Shown: positions 21,174 through 32,973, numbered from the stretch's first letter. The stretch is 64,000 nt of DNA from Taxillus chinensis (GCA_023512835.1 CM042091.1:40624107-40688106), one strand, 5' to 3'. The notes: generated by a model from the letters alone, not told the origin. Numbers and translations are program-made.

Positions 21174-21221
<48 letters not shown>
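21111..21221 (+). promoter_or_regulatory. Gyp-2 LTR core promoter: TATA box and GA tract
   Basis: CATATATAAT at 21111-21120 is the best TATA candidate. A pure GA microsatellite of about 45 bp starts at 21176, 63 bp further on. The related solo LTR has only a short GA run (37614-37624) and a changed TATA. Confidence 0.6.
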
Positions 21222-21224
<3 letters not shown>

Positions 21225-21645
21225 GAAGAGCGTGAAGAGCTTTCTTGGTGATTTTGGGGCGATTGGAGCTCGTGGATCGCAAAGAATCTTCTAGGTAGGT
21301 GTCCTTAACTGTCTTATCTCGATCCTATCTTTGAATATGTGATTTGTGGTTGTATGAGTGTGTATTTTATGAGGGTTGAGAAGTCAACCATGGAAGTCTA
21401 GATTTAGATCTAGACGAATATATGATTTGTGTGTATTTCATGCTGTTATTGTGCAAATTAGAGGCGTTTAGGACACGTTTTGAGGTAAATATCGCAGTTT
21501 ATTGCGTAAAACATGTGTTTATGAGCGTCTGGGGGTCACTGGGTTGCTTCCAGACGAAGAACAGGCCAAAAACGATGATGAACAAGTACCGGGCGAACCG
21601 CAAGGTCGAAGTTCGTGAGTCGCAGCCTATGGAGTCGCGACTTAG

Positions 21646-21960
21646 TTAGTCCGGATCAGTAGTCCAGAGGAGTTAGTCCGGATCAGTAGTCCGGAGTAGT
21701 TAGTCCGGATTAGTAGTCCGGAGGAGTTAGTCCGGATCGATGAGTCCGGAGGAATTAGTCCGGATCAGTAGTCCGGAGTAGTTAGTCCGGATCAGTAGTC
21801 CGGAGGAGTTAGTCCGGATCAGTAGTCCGGAGTAGTTAGTCCGGATCAGGAGCATCAGTCCGTAGCATCAGTCCGCAGCATCAAATCCGTAGCATCAGTC
21901 CGGAGCATCAAATCCGTAGCATCGATCATCGGCATCAAATTCGTAGCGGTGAAACAGTGT
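21646..21960 (+). repeat. 27-bp tandem array (TTAGTCCGGATCAGTAGTCC units) in Gyp-2 3' LTR
   Basis: Eight near-identical units start at 21646, 21673, 21700, 21727, 21755, 21782, 21809 and 21836. A weaker array of about 13-15-bp AGCATCAGTCCGT-like units follows to about 21960. Only a remnant is left in the solo LTR near 38095-38160. Confidence 0.93.
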
Positions 21961-23170
21961 TCCGCAGAATCTGGCAATCGCATCACCTGGACATTTACAT
22001 TGTAAACCATTAAAGTACTATACTTAAGTTACAATGTAAATAACGAAATACCCCCCATTTGGATTCAAAGAAAAATACTAGAAAAATTAATTCCCACTAT
22101 TTCAAAATGTGAAAATTGGATTTAGTGTAAAATCTCGGAAAAACCCAAAAGTTCATAGTGGTGAGTTTTTGGAAAGTGGGGTTAGACATCTCAGAAAAAT
22201 CCCCAAAAAATCAGATTATCTTATTTATGATAAGGGAACCCAATGCCTGGGACTTTTAATTTCAAGAAAATAGGCGCTATGAGTACTTCCTTCATAAATC
22301 AAGGGTTGAGGATTTACTTGTGAAGACCGGTTACAATTCTAAAGGAAATGTTGAGAATGACATGCCATACTAATGTTAGTATGTTGATGTGAGGTATTGG
22401 GGCATGGACTCCGTGATTTGTTTGGGTTCTCACCGTGATGCACCGATGGTGCTATGTGGTTGACGTGGCAGGCATATGCATCGAGGGCAAGCCTGTGAGG
22501 CGACTGTGGCCGGGCATATTGCGCCGTGGACAAAGCTAAGGCCTGAGTTGAGCCGTTGAGCTCGTGGAGCTAGGGCCGAGTGCCCCGAGCCGGGATCCCA
22601 TGGAGGATCGTGGACAAGTTGTCCCGATGTTTGTTGCAGCCGAGTCCCGATGTTTGTTGCAGGCCGAGTCCGATGATTGTGCACACTACACGGTGCACGA
22701 GTACACCGAGCATATAGTATAGACTTATATGTGTTGCATGATGTGGAGTGTTAGGGTCACCTACTGAGCTTGTCGCTCACCCCTACTTGTTGTTTACCCT
22801 TTTCAGGTGTGACCCGAGACTAGTGGAGGACTTTCTTTCAGGAGAACGCCCACTACTCGATGTATGATCCGATTATATTCGTATTGTTTTATGTGATATC
22901 CCGGACATGGGTCCGTGGACAGTTGTATTTGCATACTATATGATGTGATGTCTGTATGATTGTTTGACTCTTTGTATGCATGATGATATATGGGAAAGTA
23001 CAGGATTACCCTTGATGTATGATCGTATCAGGGTTGCATATTTGAGACAAAGACCCGCGGTGTAGTCTCTATTGGTGCTTGTCACCAACCCCTTGACCTT
23101 TCGGGTGCGGGCAAGGGGAAGTCATGTACCCGGTTTCGGGTTTCTTGGAATTCGGGGGCATGACACTTTC

Positions 23171-23812
23171 GCTACCAGCCTGGCTTTGTTCCTGGATTAC
23201 TATTCCATTCGTATCAAGCTTGTTCCGAAACACCCATTTAACTCCAATAACTTGCTGAGACTTAGGCCTTGGTACTAAGGTCCACACATTGTTCCTCTTA
23301 AATTGATTCAGCTCTTCTTGCATGGCTTCTATCCAATTTGAATCCTGAAGAGCTTCATTTACCATCTTTTGTTCTATTTGAGATAGAAAACACGAGTAAA
23401 GACTCATGTTTGAGGTGGCTGCTCTTGTTCTTACACCAACAGTAGGATCACCAATCACTTGATCTGAGGGATGGTTTCGGGTCCATCTGTAATTCTGTGC
23501 ATGTGATGGTTGATCGTGAATAATTTGAAGCTCGCGATTTGGTGGTTCACGTATATCTGCTGGTTGAGCTTCTTCCGGACCAGATATTTCCGTATTAGAA
23601 GGTACGGTTGAACTAGATGGTTCTTCAACACTTGTTTCGTCGGTGTTAACTAGTCCGGACGGACTTGAAGGTGCTCCGGAATTTTGGGTATCCGTAGGAG
23701 TATGTCCGGAGCTAAACGGTAGTCCGTAGTCCGAGTCATCCGTAGCATCGTCATATCATTTCTTTGTGCTCCTCTGGTGCCGCTTGATTGGTCAGTGTGT
23801 ATGACAGGAACG
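23171..23812 (-). pseudogene. Copia-A reverse transcriptase N-terminus and integrase linker
   Basis: The minus strand shows NWIEAMQEELNQFKRNNVW, LVPRPKSQQVIGVKWVFRNK and LDTNGIVI near 23205-23345, the N-terminal block of Copia reverse transcriptase; it joins 14761 once Gyp-2 is removed. The 23459-23812 part is a low-complexity linker (many Ser, Glu, Pro codons) between integrase and reverse transcriptase, as in other Copia elements, with no conserved motif. Confidence 0.85.
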
Positions 23813-24830
23813 GTCATAAACTTTGAATAGTCGATGTTGTTGTCTTGAACCGTACGTTAGAACTTGAAGAAGCAACTTTTGACCAATCAAGATTAGTTTC
23901 ATCAAAGGTCACATGGATAGATTCTTCAACTTTAAAAAGTTTTCTATTGAAGACCCGATAAGCCTTGCTATGTAGTGAGTACCCGACAAAAATCCCATCA
24001 TCAGATTTTGGTTCAAATTTATTCCGGGTCTCTTTGCCATTTATCAATATATAGCAAGTACACCCAAAAGCTCGAAATGTGAAATTGAAGGTTTTCGTCC
24101 TCTCCACATCTCATAGGGTGTTTTCATGGTAGATTTATTTATTAGAGTTCGTTTCGAACATAGCAGCGGTGGACACAACTTGACCCATAGACCGAGAGGA
24201 AGTGTTGCCCTCGCTAACATGGATCTACCAGCTTCAACTAAAGTACGATTCTTGCGCTCAGCTACCCCATTTGGTTGTGGAGTTCGGGGAGCAGAGAAGT
24301 CATCTTTGTATGCCCTGTTCGTAACAATATGATCTCATTTCGAAAAATCAAATTCTATACCATGATCACTCCTGATGCACTTTATGCCCGGTCCTTGTGA
24401 GTTGCTTATCCAGTTGAAAAGATCTACTAGATGTTCAAAAGTTTGATCCTTTGATTTCAGGAACATCACCCAAGTGTATCTGGTGAAATCATCGATAACC
24501 ACAAGGGTATATCTCGCACCATCCAGGAGACGGAACGGAAATAGGACCCTAGAGGTCCATATGAAGAAGTTGTAGAGGAGCAGTTATTGAATTAACCGAT
24601 TTGCTCTTAAAGCTATGTTTGGTCTGCTTGCCCAGTTGGCATTCTCGACAGAAAGTGTCTCTGGAGAACTTGAGTTTAGGTAGACCAGTGACAAGATCAA
24701 GTGACGCTAATTTAGACAAAGTCTTAAAGTTTAAATGTGCGCATCGCTTGTGCCATAGCCAACTATCTTCATCTCGATGCTTTAGTGAGGAAGCATACAG
24801 GGTCGAAGAATTATTTCTTAAGACCATCGA
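23813..24830 (-). pseudogene. Copia-A integrase with GAG-pre-integrase zinc domain
   Basis: In order on the minus strand: the pre-integrase zinc domain with WHKRCAHLNFKTLSKL and CRECQLGKQTKHSF (His/Cys pattern) near 24640-24765; the core starting LLHMDL near 24550 (first Asp), the second Asp in RSDHG near 24355, and the catalytic Glu in AERKNRTLVEAGRSML near 24240; and the C-terminal part with FRAFGCTCYILINGKETRNKF and DDGIFVGYSLHSKAYRVFN near 23950-24075. Several shifts in the core (near 24530, 24340, 24290) break the frame. It inserts the element DNA. Confidence 0.88.
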
Positions 24831-24977
24831 GTATATGTCCCCATCTCTTGATCCGGATAACTTAATATCTCCTGGATAAGTTTTCTCTTATCAGACAGGA
24901 GTTGGACATAAAGGAAACAGTAAATCCTTTGTCACATAAATTACTGACACTTAGCAAATTATGCTTCAAACCTTCGA

Positions 24978-25175
24978 CTAGTGCAATCTAGTGATTGATA
25001 CACAGCCGTTAGTTAAAGTGTCATACCCGACAGTCTTACCTTTGCTGTTGTCACCATATGAAACGGATGGACCTCGTTTTTCATTAACTTCTACGAGCAG
25101 AGTCTGATCACCCGTCATATGTCCGGAGCATCCACTATCGAGGATCCACTTGCTTTGATTGATCTTTAACTTCAA
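24978..25175 (-). pseudogene. Copia-A aspartic protease
   Basis: The minus-strand frame has WILDSGCSGHMTGD, the typical Copia protease active site (Asp-Ser-Gly), followed by VSYGDNSKGKTVGY. It lies between gag and integrase as expected. The frame shifts toward the integrase near 24978. It is expected to process the Gag-Pol polyprotein. Confidence 0.85.
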
Positions 25176-25220
25176 GTGATCCGGAAATGCATTCCAGAGA
25201 TGCTCCTGAAAGACAACAAT

Positions 25221-27272
25221 TTACACTTTTGGTGCCCAAATTTGTTTCGGGCAGTTAGAGAGAGCAGCAGTATTGTCAACAGTTCCGGATTTGATTTTGC
25301 TAGGACTTTTAGCTCTCCAAGTTGACTTTAACTTGTTAGTTTCAACTGCTTCTTTTATTTGGGTTTTCTTGGGAGAAACACTCCTTTGAGGTTTAGATTT
25401 TGTTTTGCTCGAAGAAACCCTTTTATTAAACTGATCTTTATTGGATTGAATTTGATTACAAAGCCAGGTTATCGGATAAACTCCAACATTCATAGTGATA
25501 ATGACCCATTTCCCTACAGGATGGAACAGACACTATAATGTGAAGTTTAAACAGGGGATACAGGTCTCTTAGATTTTACAGACTTTCTACTCTGTTCCCT
25601 GTGGCCTAATCCGCGTTTGGGTGACACGCTCTTGGCCCTAGATGCGTCAGCCTTAGCCTTTCCTTTCTTTTTGGGTGCTACGGTTTTGGCTTTAACTGCA
25701 GCAGCCTTCCCTTCATCATTAGTTACGGGTGCTAACGCTTCGAGAAGTGCGAATGACCTCGACTCCACAGTCATAAACTATGGTGCCACCCGAAATGAAA
25801 CCATCCAACGGTTTAGATGTACTAACATGATATAAGTTGGTTAGTTTAGGAGTGAAATCCGGAGGGCACTCGGTAGCTTGAGCTATGGAAGTCGATGGTT
25901 CCGAACCTAGGCCAGGTTTGACTCGGATGTTGTCAGGATCAGTCCTAAAGGTAGAGGCTATTTCCCCGAATTTTAGCCACTTACGATTTATTTCCCTTTC
26001 CTGTTCCAGTTCATTTTCGCATCGTTTCACAATAACTTTTAGGCCCGTTAGGTTGGTATTTAACCGATGATTTTCAGCTCTTAGATCATGATACCAAGCC
26101 TCTTTTCCTCTCAAGTCGGCTATGTCCTTTTCAAGTCTAGTGATAGTAAATTCAAGGCGTTTATTCGACTTTCGACATCTTTGTACATTTGAGTAATTAT
26201 TTGTCTCTCATTCTTTTCATGATCACGTTCACTAATAAGAGATTCTAATTGACTCATGAGCTCAGAGATAGAAGGTACCTCAGTATTTGCCATGAGGCAG
26301 ACGTTCGGCTTAGGAGTTGGCTCATCATCCGAGGATTCTTCCTCTTCTTCCGAGCCACTGACGTACTTTGTCACGAATGCCTTCCTCTTGTTCTTGCCGT
26401 TGTCCGAGGTGGAACGGCGAGGAGTTACCTTGTCACTTTTCTCGGCCACTTTTGATTTGAATCGCATTCCTTGGCCCAATGACCGGGTTTCCCACGGTTG
26501 AAGCATTCTTGGGAGGTCGACTCCGATCGTTCCTTCCTTCTGGATGATGAGGAGCCTCTTCTGAATCCTTTTCTACTTTTCTGAAGGAATCATTCAAAGG
26601 ATTTGACAAGAAGAGCTATTTCCTCTTCTGCGTCTGAGTCAGAATTCTATGACTCATCCGTATCATCCTCTTGATGATTACTGGAGCATTCCGTAGCTTT
26701 GAGAGCTACCCCTTTTTCTTTCCGAGCTATCTTCTCATCACGGTCAGTGTATTTGAATCTGACCTCATGAGTCCGAAGCTCTCCATATATTTCCTCAAGG
26801 GCAGTGAATGGCCAATTTTTGTCAGCTTGCATCTGGAGCTGCTTGGAGTAGTATCGGTCCGGCAAGGATCGAAAGAACTTGTCATTTATTTGAAACTAAG
26901 TGTAGTGCTCATTGACAGTTTTTAGCTCTAGAATGAGCTTGCCGAATCTCCGATAGATGCTTTCAAGGGATTCGCCAGGTTTGTGATTGAAACTCTCAAA
27001 ATCTCGCCTCGAGAGCACATATCACATTTTGCATTTGGGACCGACTCCCCTCATAGAGGATTGTCGGTTTATCCCAAACGGCTTTTCTTTGTCGTGCAGC
27101 CCTGGACGTCCGTGAAAGCCTCGGAATCCAAAGATGATGTAACATAAGCCGAGCCTTTTCACTAGCACACCGCCAGGCTCTTTCATCATTGGTAAGTTCA
27201 ACATCCGTCTTTGGCCTCCTAACTCCATGTTCTCCGATAGTCATCGGAATTGGAATCTCCTGATGAAGACAT
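25221..27272 (-). pseudogene. gag: Copia-A gag, long coiled-coil type, fragmented
   Basis: The likely start is near 27272 (MSSSGDSNSDDYRRT), followed after a shift by WRCASEKARLMLHHLWIP near 27150. Then come FESFNHKPGESLESIYRRFG-like sequence near 26950, a charged region with the acidic run GSEEEEESSDDEPTPKPN near 26300-26350, a coiled coil around MSQLESLISERDHEKNERQI and the region 25950-26110, a zinc knuckle of CX2CX4HX4C type near 25500-25540, and a basic SVSPKK-rich tail near 25370. At least five lesions split it. Length and layout are longer than usual Copia gag and fit Sireviruses. Confidence 0.8.
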
Positions 27273-27560
27273 GGCCACATGAGATGATCATGGCACACCA
27301 TAAACATCTTCATGCGAGCTTTCCACCTGGGAGAAAAGCTCAGGTGTGAATTTGGGCGGTTTCGTCGAGTAAAAACCGAACTCCGTGGTTGAGGAGCGGC
27401 GGTAGCGATAGGTTGAGGTGGGTCGACGTTTTCCGCCTGCTTCGATTTGGGATGGGCTATTGTGCACCTCCGGAGTTAAGGCAAGTGTTGAATAGCATAA
27501 CGCTTTCTTCGGCAATTGCTTAGAGTAAAAGAGTGGGATCTCTACTTTTGAACAAATAAA

Positions 27561-27575
27561 CTTGCTCGATACCAC
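27561..27575 (-). other. Copia-A primer binding site (initiator tRNA-Met)
   Basis: On the minus strand AGTGGTATCGAGCAAG follows the LTR. It matches the initiator-Met complement apart from one base missing inside the expected CAG. Confidence 0.8.
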
Positions 27576-27576
27576 T

Positions 27577-28879
27577 TGATGGTCCCTTAGAGCCTAGAGG
27601 GGGGTGAATAGGCTCTTATCTAAACTCTTATTATCTCTTAAGGCACTATACTAATCTAGTCAAGTGATAGAATCATCCGGAAGATAACCAGATAGTGGAA
27701 GTATTTTGTTTTATTATCAAGAGATAAATACAACAAAATAGAAGCAAGACTCTCTTACACTCTGTTTACAAAGGGATTCACACACTAGCCTAGAATTATT
27801 TCTTTGAGCTCTTGTGCATACACAAAGTTATTCAGGCTTGTTCGCACACGTACACACAATTACAAATATACAAGTATGAATATTTATACAAACATTCCTA
27901 AGAGATAACCTTGGAACTTGTAGTTCCGGAATGCATTCAGCACTAACTATTCCTCGGTAATCTCTCTGTCTTGACTGCTGCGGTTTGTGGAGCTCAAGGT
28001 CTTGGGTTTGAAGAGTATAAGTGCATTTGTGAGTTCCCAAATACAATTGAGGTTGTGTCCACATATCCGGATGATCCACGTGTAAGATTCTTCAGGTTCT
28101 CAATAAGTTTGTCTTACATCGGGACGCCACGAGCCGATAACTTTAAATGCGGTGAGTTGAAGTAGTATCTTCTTGGTCCGGTGTAATTTTCCTTACTCCG
28201 TTGCTAATGAAGCTCGGAACCTTACTCCGAGTCGGTGGTTGCTTACTCCGTATCGTTTAAATCTTTGGAATCTTTAGTCCGTGTCGCTTCCTTACTCCGC
28301 ATGTAAGTTCCTTACTCCGTATGTAAATTGCTTACTTCGTATGTAAGTTCCTTACTCCGTATGTAAGTTCCTTACTCGTATGTAAATTCCTTACTCCGCA
28401 TGTAAGTTCCTTACTCGGGCGAGTCTAAGGGATCGGAATGCTTACTCCGTACTAGCGCTTCCTTACTCCGTATGAGTAAAGTTGTCCGGATTCCTTACTC
28501 CGCATCTAGTTTCCTTACTCCGTGCGAATAAAGACTCGGGTCCTTATTCCGCATTAATACTTCCTTACTCCGTATCAGTTTGACTTAGTCCGTTTGAGGC
28601 ACTAGGAACATATTCCGCAATCCGTAGCTTTTAAGTTCTTAGTCCGCACGAATGTTCCTTATTCCGTATGTATTGATGACTTGGTTATTTACCAAGTGTT
28701 TGACGACACTCACTCTTGTCCGGATCAGGATTATGTATCCTGTCCTTAGCTTTGCTCTCACGAGTGCATCTCCGGATTAATAACATATCTTCTGCAACGA
28801 TCAAATAAACACAAAAGATCTCATATCAAATTACATAAGGCTTTATCAGCATTATCCAAATTCTGGGTTTGATCCAACA
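27577..28879 (-). repeat. Copia-A 5' LTR
   Basis: 1303 bp. On the plus strand it runs from TGATGGTCCC to GATCCAACA. It has a minus-strand TATA box (TGTATAAATA, 27881-27890) and, upstream of it in transcription direction, the CTTACTCCGTAT array (28190-28660). Three relatives are in the window: 1-639, 33442-34747, 53010-54282. Confidence 0.94.
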
Positions 28880-30403
28880 GAGTTGTTGTTAGGGGGTTTT
28901 TCAAACTTATTTTAGTGTCAAATAAAGAAGATTTTATGAGAAAAGATCACATTATTAACTTCATTTTGATGTATTTGATTGATTAATGAACTAACCCTCT
29001 AACATAGCAATTGTAGATCTTTTGTATGGTTTTTTGGATGTTTTTGAATGGAAAATAGGTTAAGTATAAGGACCAAAGAGAGAAAGAAGGAGTGAAGAAC
29101 AATATGCAAAATGGTCAATTGAAATTTGAAATGACAAAAAAGAATTGACGGAGCCAAATTGACATGACCAAGCTCTCGGGAACTTTTGGTCATGCGAAAT
29201 TGCTTGGTCATGTCAATTGCATTTCGAGATGACCACGTTCGGCTTTTGCACGACGTGTACTGGACCAACGTAACTCCTTCAAATGCCACATGTACAGCCC
29301 TAGATCTCTTCATTAAAGGATTTGACGATTCTCTATCAACCATTTTGAAAGGGAAACAAATTCAAAACAATGGAGAGAACGATTATTGACGATTAGATGG
29401 TTCTCACATGCAGGAATTGGATTAAAAAGGGGAAGAGGGTGTAATTAGCAGAGATCGTTCTTTTGGGGGAGAGGAGAGGGAGTGTTTTGTGCTTTCCCAT
29501 GGAAATGATATTTGTATTATTTGGTACTATGGTAGCTTAAAACTCCATGGGAGGAGGATGAATATTGATGTAAGTTTGTAATTTCTTTTTTTTTGGTATG
29601 TTAATTTAAAGTCCCTTTCTTGTTTATCAAATCTATTGAGTTTGAATGTGAGAGTTAAGTTTGGCCATCTTAATTCTTGTTTAAGGTTATTCAATTATGG
29701 ATCGAAAGAAGACATTGATAATTGGATAGTTAAGAGATTTGACTTGTGAAGAATATAATTTGTGAATGTCAGTATTCTTGCTTGTAACCTAGTTAGGGTT
29801 GGTGTGATTTCAATCTATACTCAAACAACTTGAGCACTTAATGGGTTGCCTGTCCCCTAAGCTAGGGTATACACACGGCTATATCACTCGAAAGAGGCTA
29901 GTTCATACAAGGTGTTGCGTTTTAGACAAAAAGGGAAAGTTTGAATTAACATGCTTTAAGAACTTGGAATAAATAATTTACATTAATTGAAATCCAAATC
30001 CCTATTTCTCACATAAGATCATTTACATTCCTTTGTTAATTTCAAATACAATTTTAAAACTTCTAATTATTACAAAATCAATCTTCATCTCGAATTATGG
30101 AATTACAAAATATACTTTTCACTTAACTACCTTCCCTGTGGGTACAATTTCCAGACTTAGGTCCACTTTATTACTTGTAACGATCCGTACACTTGCGGAA
30201 TTGCTAACAGTAGATCATGACGGTCTGTAAAGGAGGATGATGATTCATCGGATGTTGCAGGCAATCTTTACCATAACCGGCTTAGGCATGGTGGGTGTGT
30301 GGAGCGAGGTCCGATGATTGTTGAGCGGTGGGTGCATGATGATCCAATCAGTGGAGAGAACATCGATGGCTACGAATCTGACGAGATGTCCAACATGACA
30401 GAT
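28880..30403 (+). repeat. LTR-like fragment, Athila-type end at 30209; rest unassigned
   Basis: The stretch around 30125-30209 (CTTCCCTGTGGGTAC, TATTACTTGTAACGATCCG, ACACTTGCGG, end CTAACA) resembles the 3' end of plant Athila/Tat LTRs; this is recognition from memory and moderate at best. No primer site follows. The start may lie just after Copia-A, near 28885 (TGTTGTTAGGGGG). No gene motif is visible in 28880-30200. The segment 30229-30403 is open and acidic but unrecognised. Confidence 0.4.
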
Positions 30404-32973
30404 TGTCATCACCGGTTTTCGTCCGGGCCATAACCGAGTGATGTAATGTACAGAGTCGCCACCAACTATTTTTGGGGGTGCAGTTGGTCACCTAAAATGT
30501 GGGTGGTCTACATTACTAAAGATAAGGGTTCGGGAGTTGGTTACGTATAGGGAAGGATTAGCACCCCTACAACGCCCTTTCAGTACCTATAGAAGGAGAA
30601 GGTTTCTATTTGTTTTTCACTGTTTTGACTGAGTGAAGACATTATTGTTTTCCTAAAGTCTAAGTTTTTTATTTGGCTAAGTTGTTTGTCAAAGTTATGA
30701 TTAAAATTTTTTTATCCTAAATTTCTAAAGTGAATCCTAAAAGTTTTGTTTTGCTTTTTTATTTGAAGTGGAAAATGAAATCTTAAGATTTTGGTTTTTT
30801 TTTCTTTTTGAAAATGTTTTTTTTTGTTTTAGTTTTTAGTTTTTGTTTTTGTTTTCTTTACCCCTTTTTTTTATAAAAAAAAAAAAAAGTTTTTTGGTTT
30901 TAATGCTTACAAACTATATCCTAAACAAAATCCCCATGTTTTTTGTTCTTTTTAGAAAAAAAACATGTTTACTTTTTTTTATTTTAGAGAAAACACAAAT
31001 GAAAATAAATGTGAAATGTATGGTTGTGACATCCAAAAATTAAAATACAACTCACTCTTTTTTTTCTTTTTTTCCATCTCTTTTTTTATGCCTCTCTTTG
31101 TCCCTTTTTTTTGTTTTTTTTGTCTCACTTTTTGCTTTGCTTTTTACATATTGCAATTACATATAACAAAATAAACAAAACAAAATAAAAAATTATTACA
31201 TCGCTAAAACAAACAAAAAAAACGACGAACTACAAATAATAGAAACGAAATTTAACAATATAGCACAAAACAAACAATACTAAAGGTAGCGGAACCGACT
31301 GCAGTACCACGTCCGAACTCTCCTATTGGTATCGGTAGTGATGAAAGAAACTCCAAATCTGGTCGAAAGCTGTGAACTCGAGTTGTGTAATGCACCAGAG
31401 TTTGGTTGGAATGTGAAATCAATGCCAGAGATGGACTGGAATTGGGGAAGGATTGGGTTCAATGATTTTTTTTAGTTTTCTTGGTTTAAAGATTAACAAC
31501 TAAGAGAGAGGAAGGGAATAGGTCTGGAATGAGAAAGAGAAGGCATTCTGTTTTTTTTTTTTGCTAGCATTTCGTAAGGAGAGAGAGAGAGAGAGAGCAA
31601 GAGCTGGTTGCCCCTTTTTTTTGTAATTCCTCAAGCCTCCTCCTGTGCAAAGGGAAAGAGCTTGGGCGTAATCCTATGGGCGTGAGTCAGTGCAAAGGGA
31701 AAGAGCTTCCCTTTTTATATAATGTGCTTCATCTTCATTATTGATTTCCAGCCCCTTTCTTTATTGCGGGATTCTAGCCTTTGTCTAGTGGTTTCACAAC
31801 CTGTGCTGAAAATAAGGTAGCTTGTGATTACCTTTTTGTTTTGTTGTGAGCACATGTGTCCGATAGGCGTTGAAGAGCATCTGCCCAGCTAAACTCGTGA
31901 AGCAACAGTGAGCACACCCGTGAATAGGCCAATTAGTGAAGGTCAAAGGTAGGCAGGGTCAAAGGTCGGCACACCCGTATCATTGGAGCTTTTCCGGACG
32001 ATTGAAGGCTTGGATTCGTATGATGGGAGCTTATTCCGGATCAGTGATGTTCCGGATCCTTACTTCGTATCAGTGGAGTCCTTAGTCTGGATTAGTGAAG
32101 TCTCGGATCCTTACTCCGTATCAGTGGAGTCCTTAGTCTGGATTAGTGATGTCCCAGATCCTTACTCCGTGTCAGTGGAGTCCTTCGTCCGAATTAGTAA
32201 TGTCCCGGATCCTTACTCCGTATTAGTAGAGTCCTTAGTCCGGATTAGTGATGTCCCGGATCCTTACTCCGTATCAATGAGGCTTAGTCCGGATCAGTGG
32301 AAGGCTCAGATCTTAGTCTGTGTCAGTGAGAGCTTAGTCCAGATCAATGGAAGGCTCGGATCCTTACTCCGTATCAGTGAAAGCTTAGTCCAGACTAGTG
32401 GAAGGCTCGGATCCTTACTCCATATCAGTAGACACTTAGTCTGGATCAGTGGGAGGCTCAGATCCTTACTCCATGTCAGTGGAAGCTTAGTTCGGACTAG
32501 TGGAAGGCTCGGATCCTTACTCCGTATCAGTGGAGGCTTTGTCTGGATCAGTGGAAGGCTCAGATCCATACTCTATGTCAGTGGAAGCTTAGTCTAGACT
32601 AGTGTTGGCTCGGATCCTTACTCCATATTGGTGGAGCCCTTAGTCCGGATCAATGTTGGCTCGGATCCTTACTCTGTATCAGTGGAAGCTTAGTCCAAAC
32701 TAGTGGAAGGCTCGGATCCTTACTCCGTATCAGTGGAGGCTTAGTCCGGATCAGTTTTGGCTCGGATCCTTACTTCGTATCAGTGGGACCTTAGTCCGGA
32801 CTATTGATGTCCCGGATTTGACCTTTTGCTCTGGATTTAACTTTGATGTTCCGGCTTTGAATGTGATGTTTCGGATTCGATCACCCTCTCTTTTTTTTTT
32901 GTTTAAATACATGGCATGAGCAGATAAATATATAAAAGTGGGTTAGTATGTCCAACCCGAACAAAATGGGGTC
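30404..32973 (+). repeat. LTR-X copy 1
   Basis: Begins TGTCATCACCGG, as do 32974 and 50747, followed by the shared GAGTCGCCACC and GGATTAGCACCCC(T/C)ACAACGCCC blocks. The end AAAATGGGGTC abuts the next copy directly. The middle is AT-rich with long T runs; near 31983-32815 it has a 51-bp array. Family unknown; the conserved start resembles Tat/Ogre LTRs, which is a weak inference. Confidence 0.65.
31983..32815 (+). repeat. 51-bp tandem array in LTR-X
   Basis: About fifteen units with GGATCCTTACTCCGTATCAG and CTTAGTCCGGATCAGTGG halves, for instance starting at 32054 and 32105. 51 bp equals 17 codons, so a 204-residue open frame with a 17-residue repeat arises. It is not a gene. Confidence 0.92.

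Larger units (their letters stand above)
14762..23165 (+). mobile_element. Gyp-2: second Ty3/Gypsy chromovirus family, Tekay/Del-like
   Basis: An 8404-bp element with a perfect CTTTC duplication, a shortened 5' LTR (552 bp), a full 3' LTR (2374 bp), primer site, gag, protease, reverse transcriptase, RNase H, integrase and chromodomain-like tail. Its proteins resemble those of Gyp-1, but gag, LTR body and LTR length differ, so it is a separate family. It splits the reverse transcriptase of Copia-A. Its coding part is better kept than that of Gyp-1 but still broken. Confidence 0.95.
20792..23165 (+). repeat. Gyp-2 3' LTR
   Basis: 2374 bp with TG...CA ends, followed by CTTTC. It aligns over its length with the solo LTR at 37217-39469. 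It contains a TATA-like box, a long GA microsatellite, a 27-bp tandem array and a conserved U5 end GGGGGCATGACA. Confidence 0.95.
1..28879 (-). mobile_element. Copia-A: Sirevirus-like Ty1/Copia element, interrupted by two Gypsy insertions
   Basis: The order on the minus strand is 5' LTR (27577-28879), primer site, gag, protease, integrase, reverse transcriptase/RNase H, a non-coding stretch with purine tracts, a post-pol reading frame, a polypurine tract and the 3' LTR (1-639, cut by the window edge). Integrase before reverse transcriptase is the Copia order. The long gag with a coiled coil and the extra frame after pol fit the Sirevirus lineage; that clade assignment is inference. Gyp-1 and Gyp-2 lie inside with 5-bp duplications, and Copia-B has uninterrupted sequence at both sites. 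Removing both leaves about 11.5 kb inside the window. Confidence 0.9.

Noticed and set aside
31983..32597. A 204-residue plus-strand gene
   Set aside because: It is the translation of a 51-bp tandem array (17 codons per unit) with no recognised domain.
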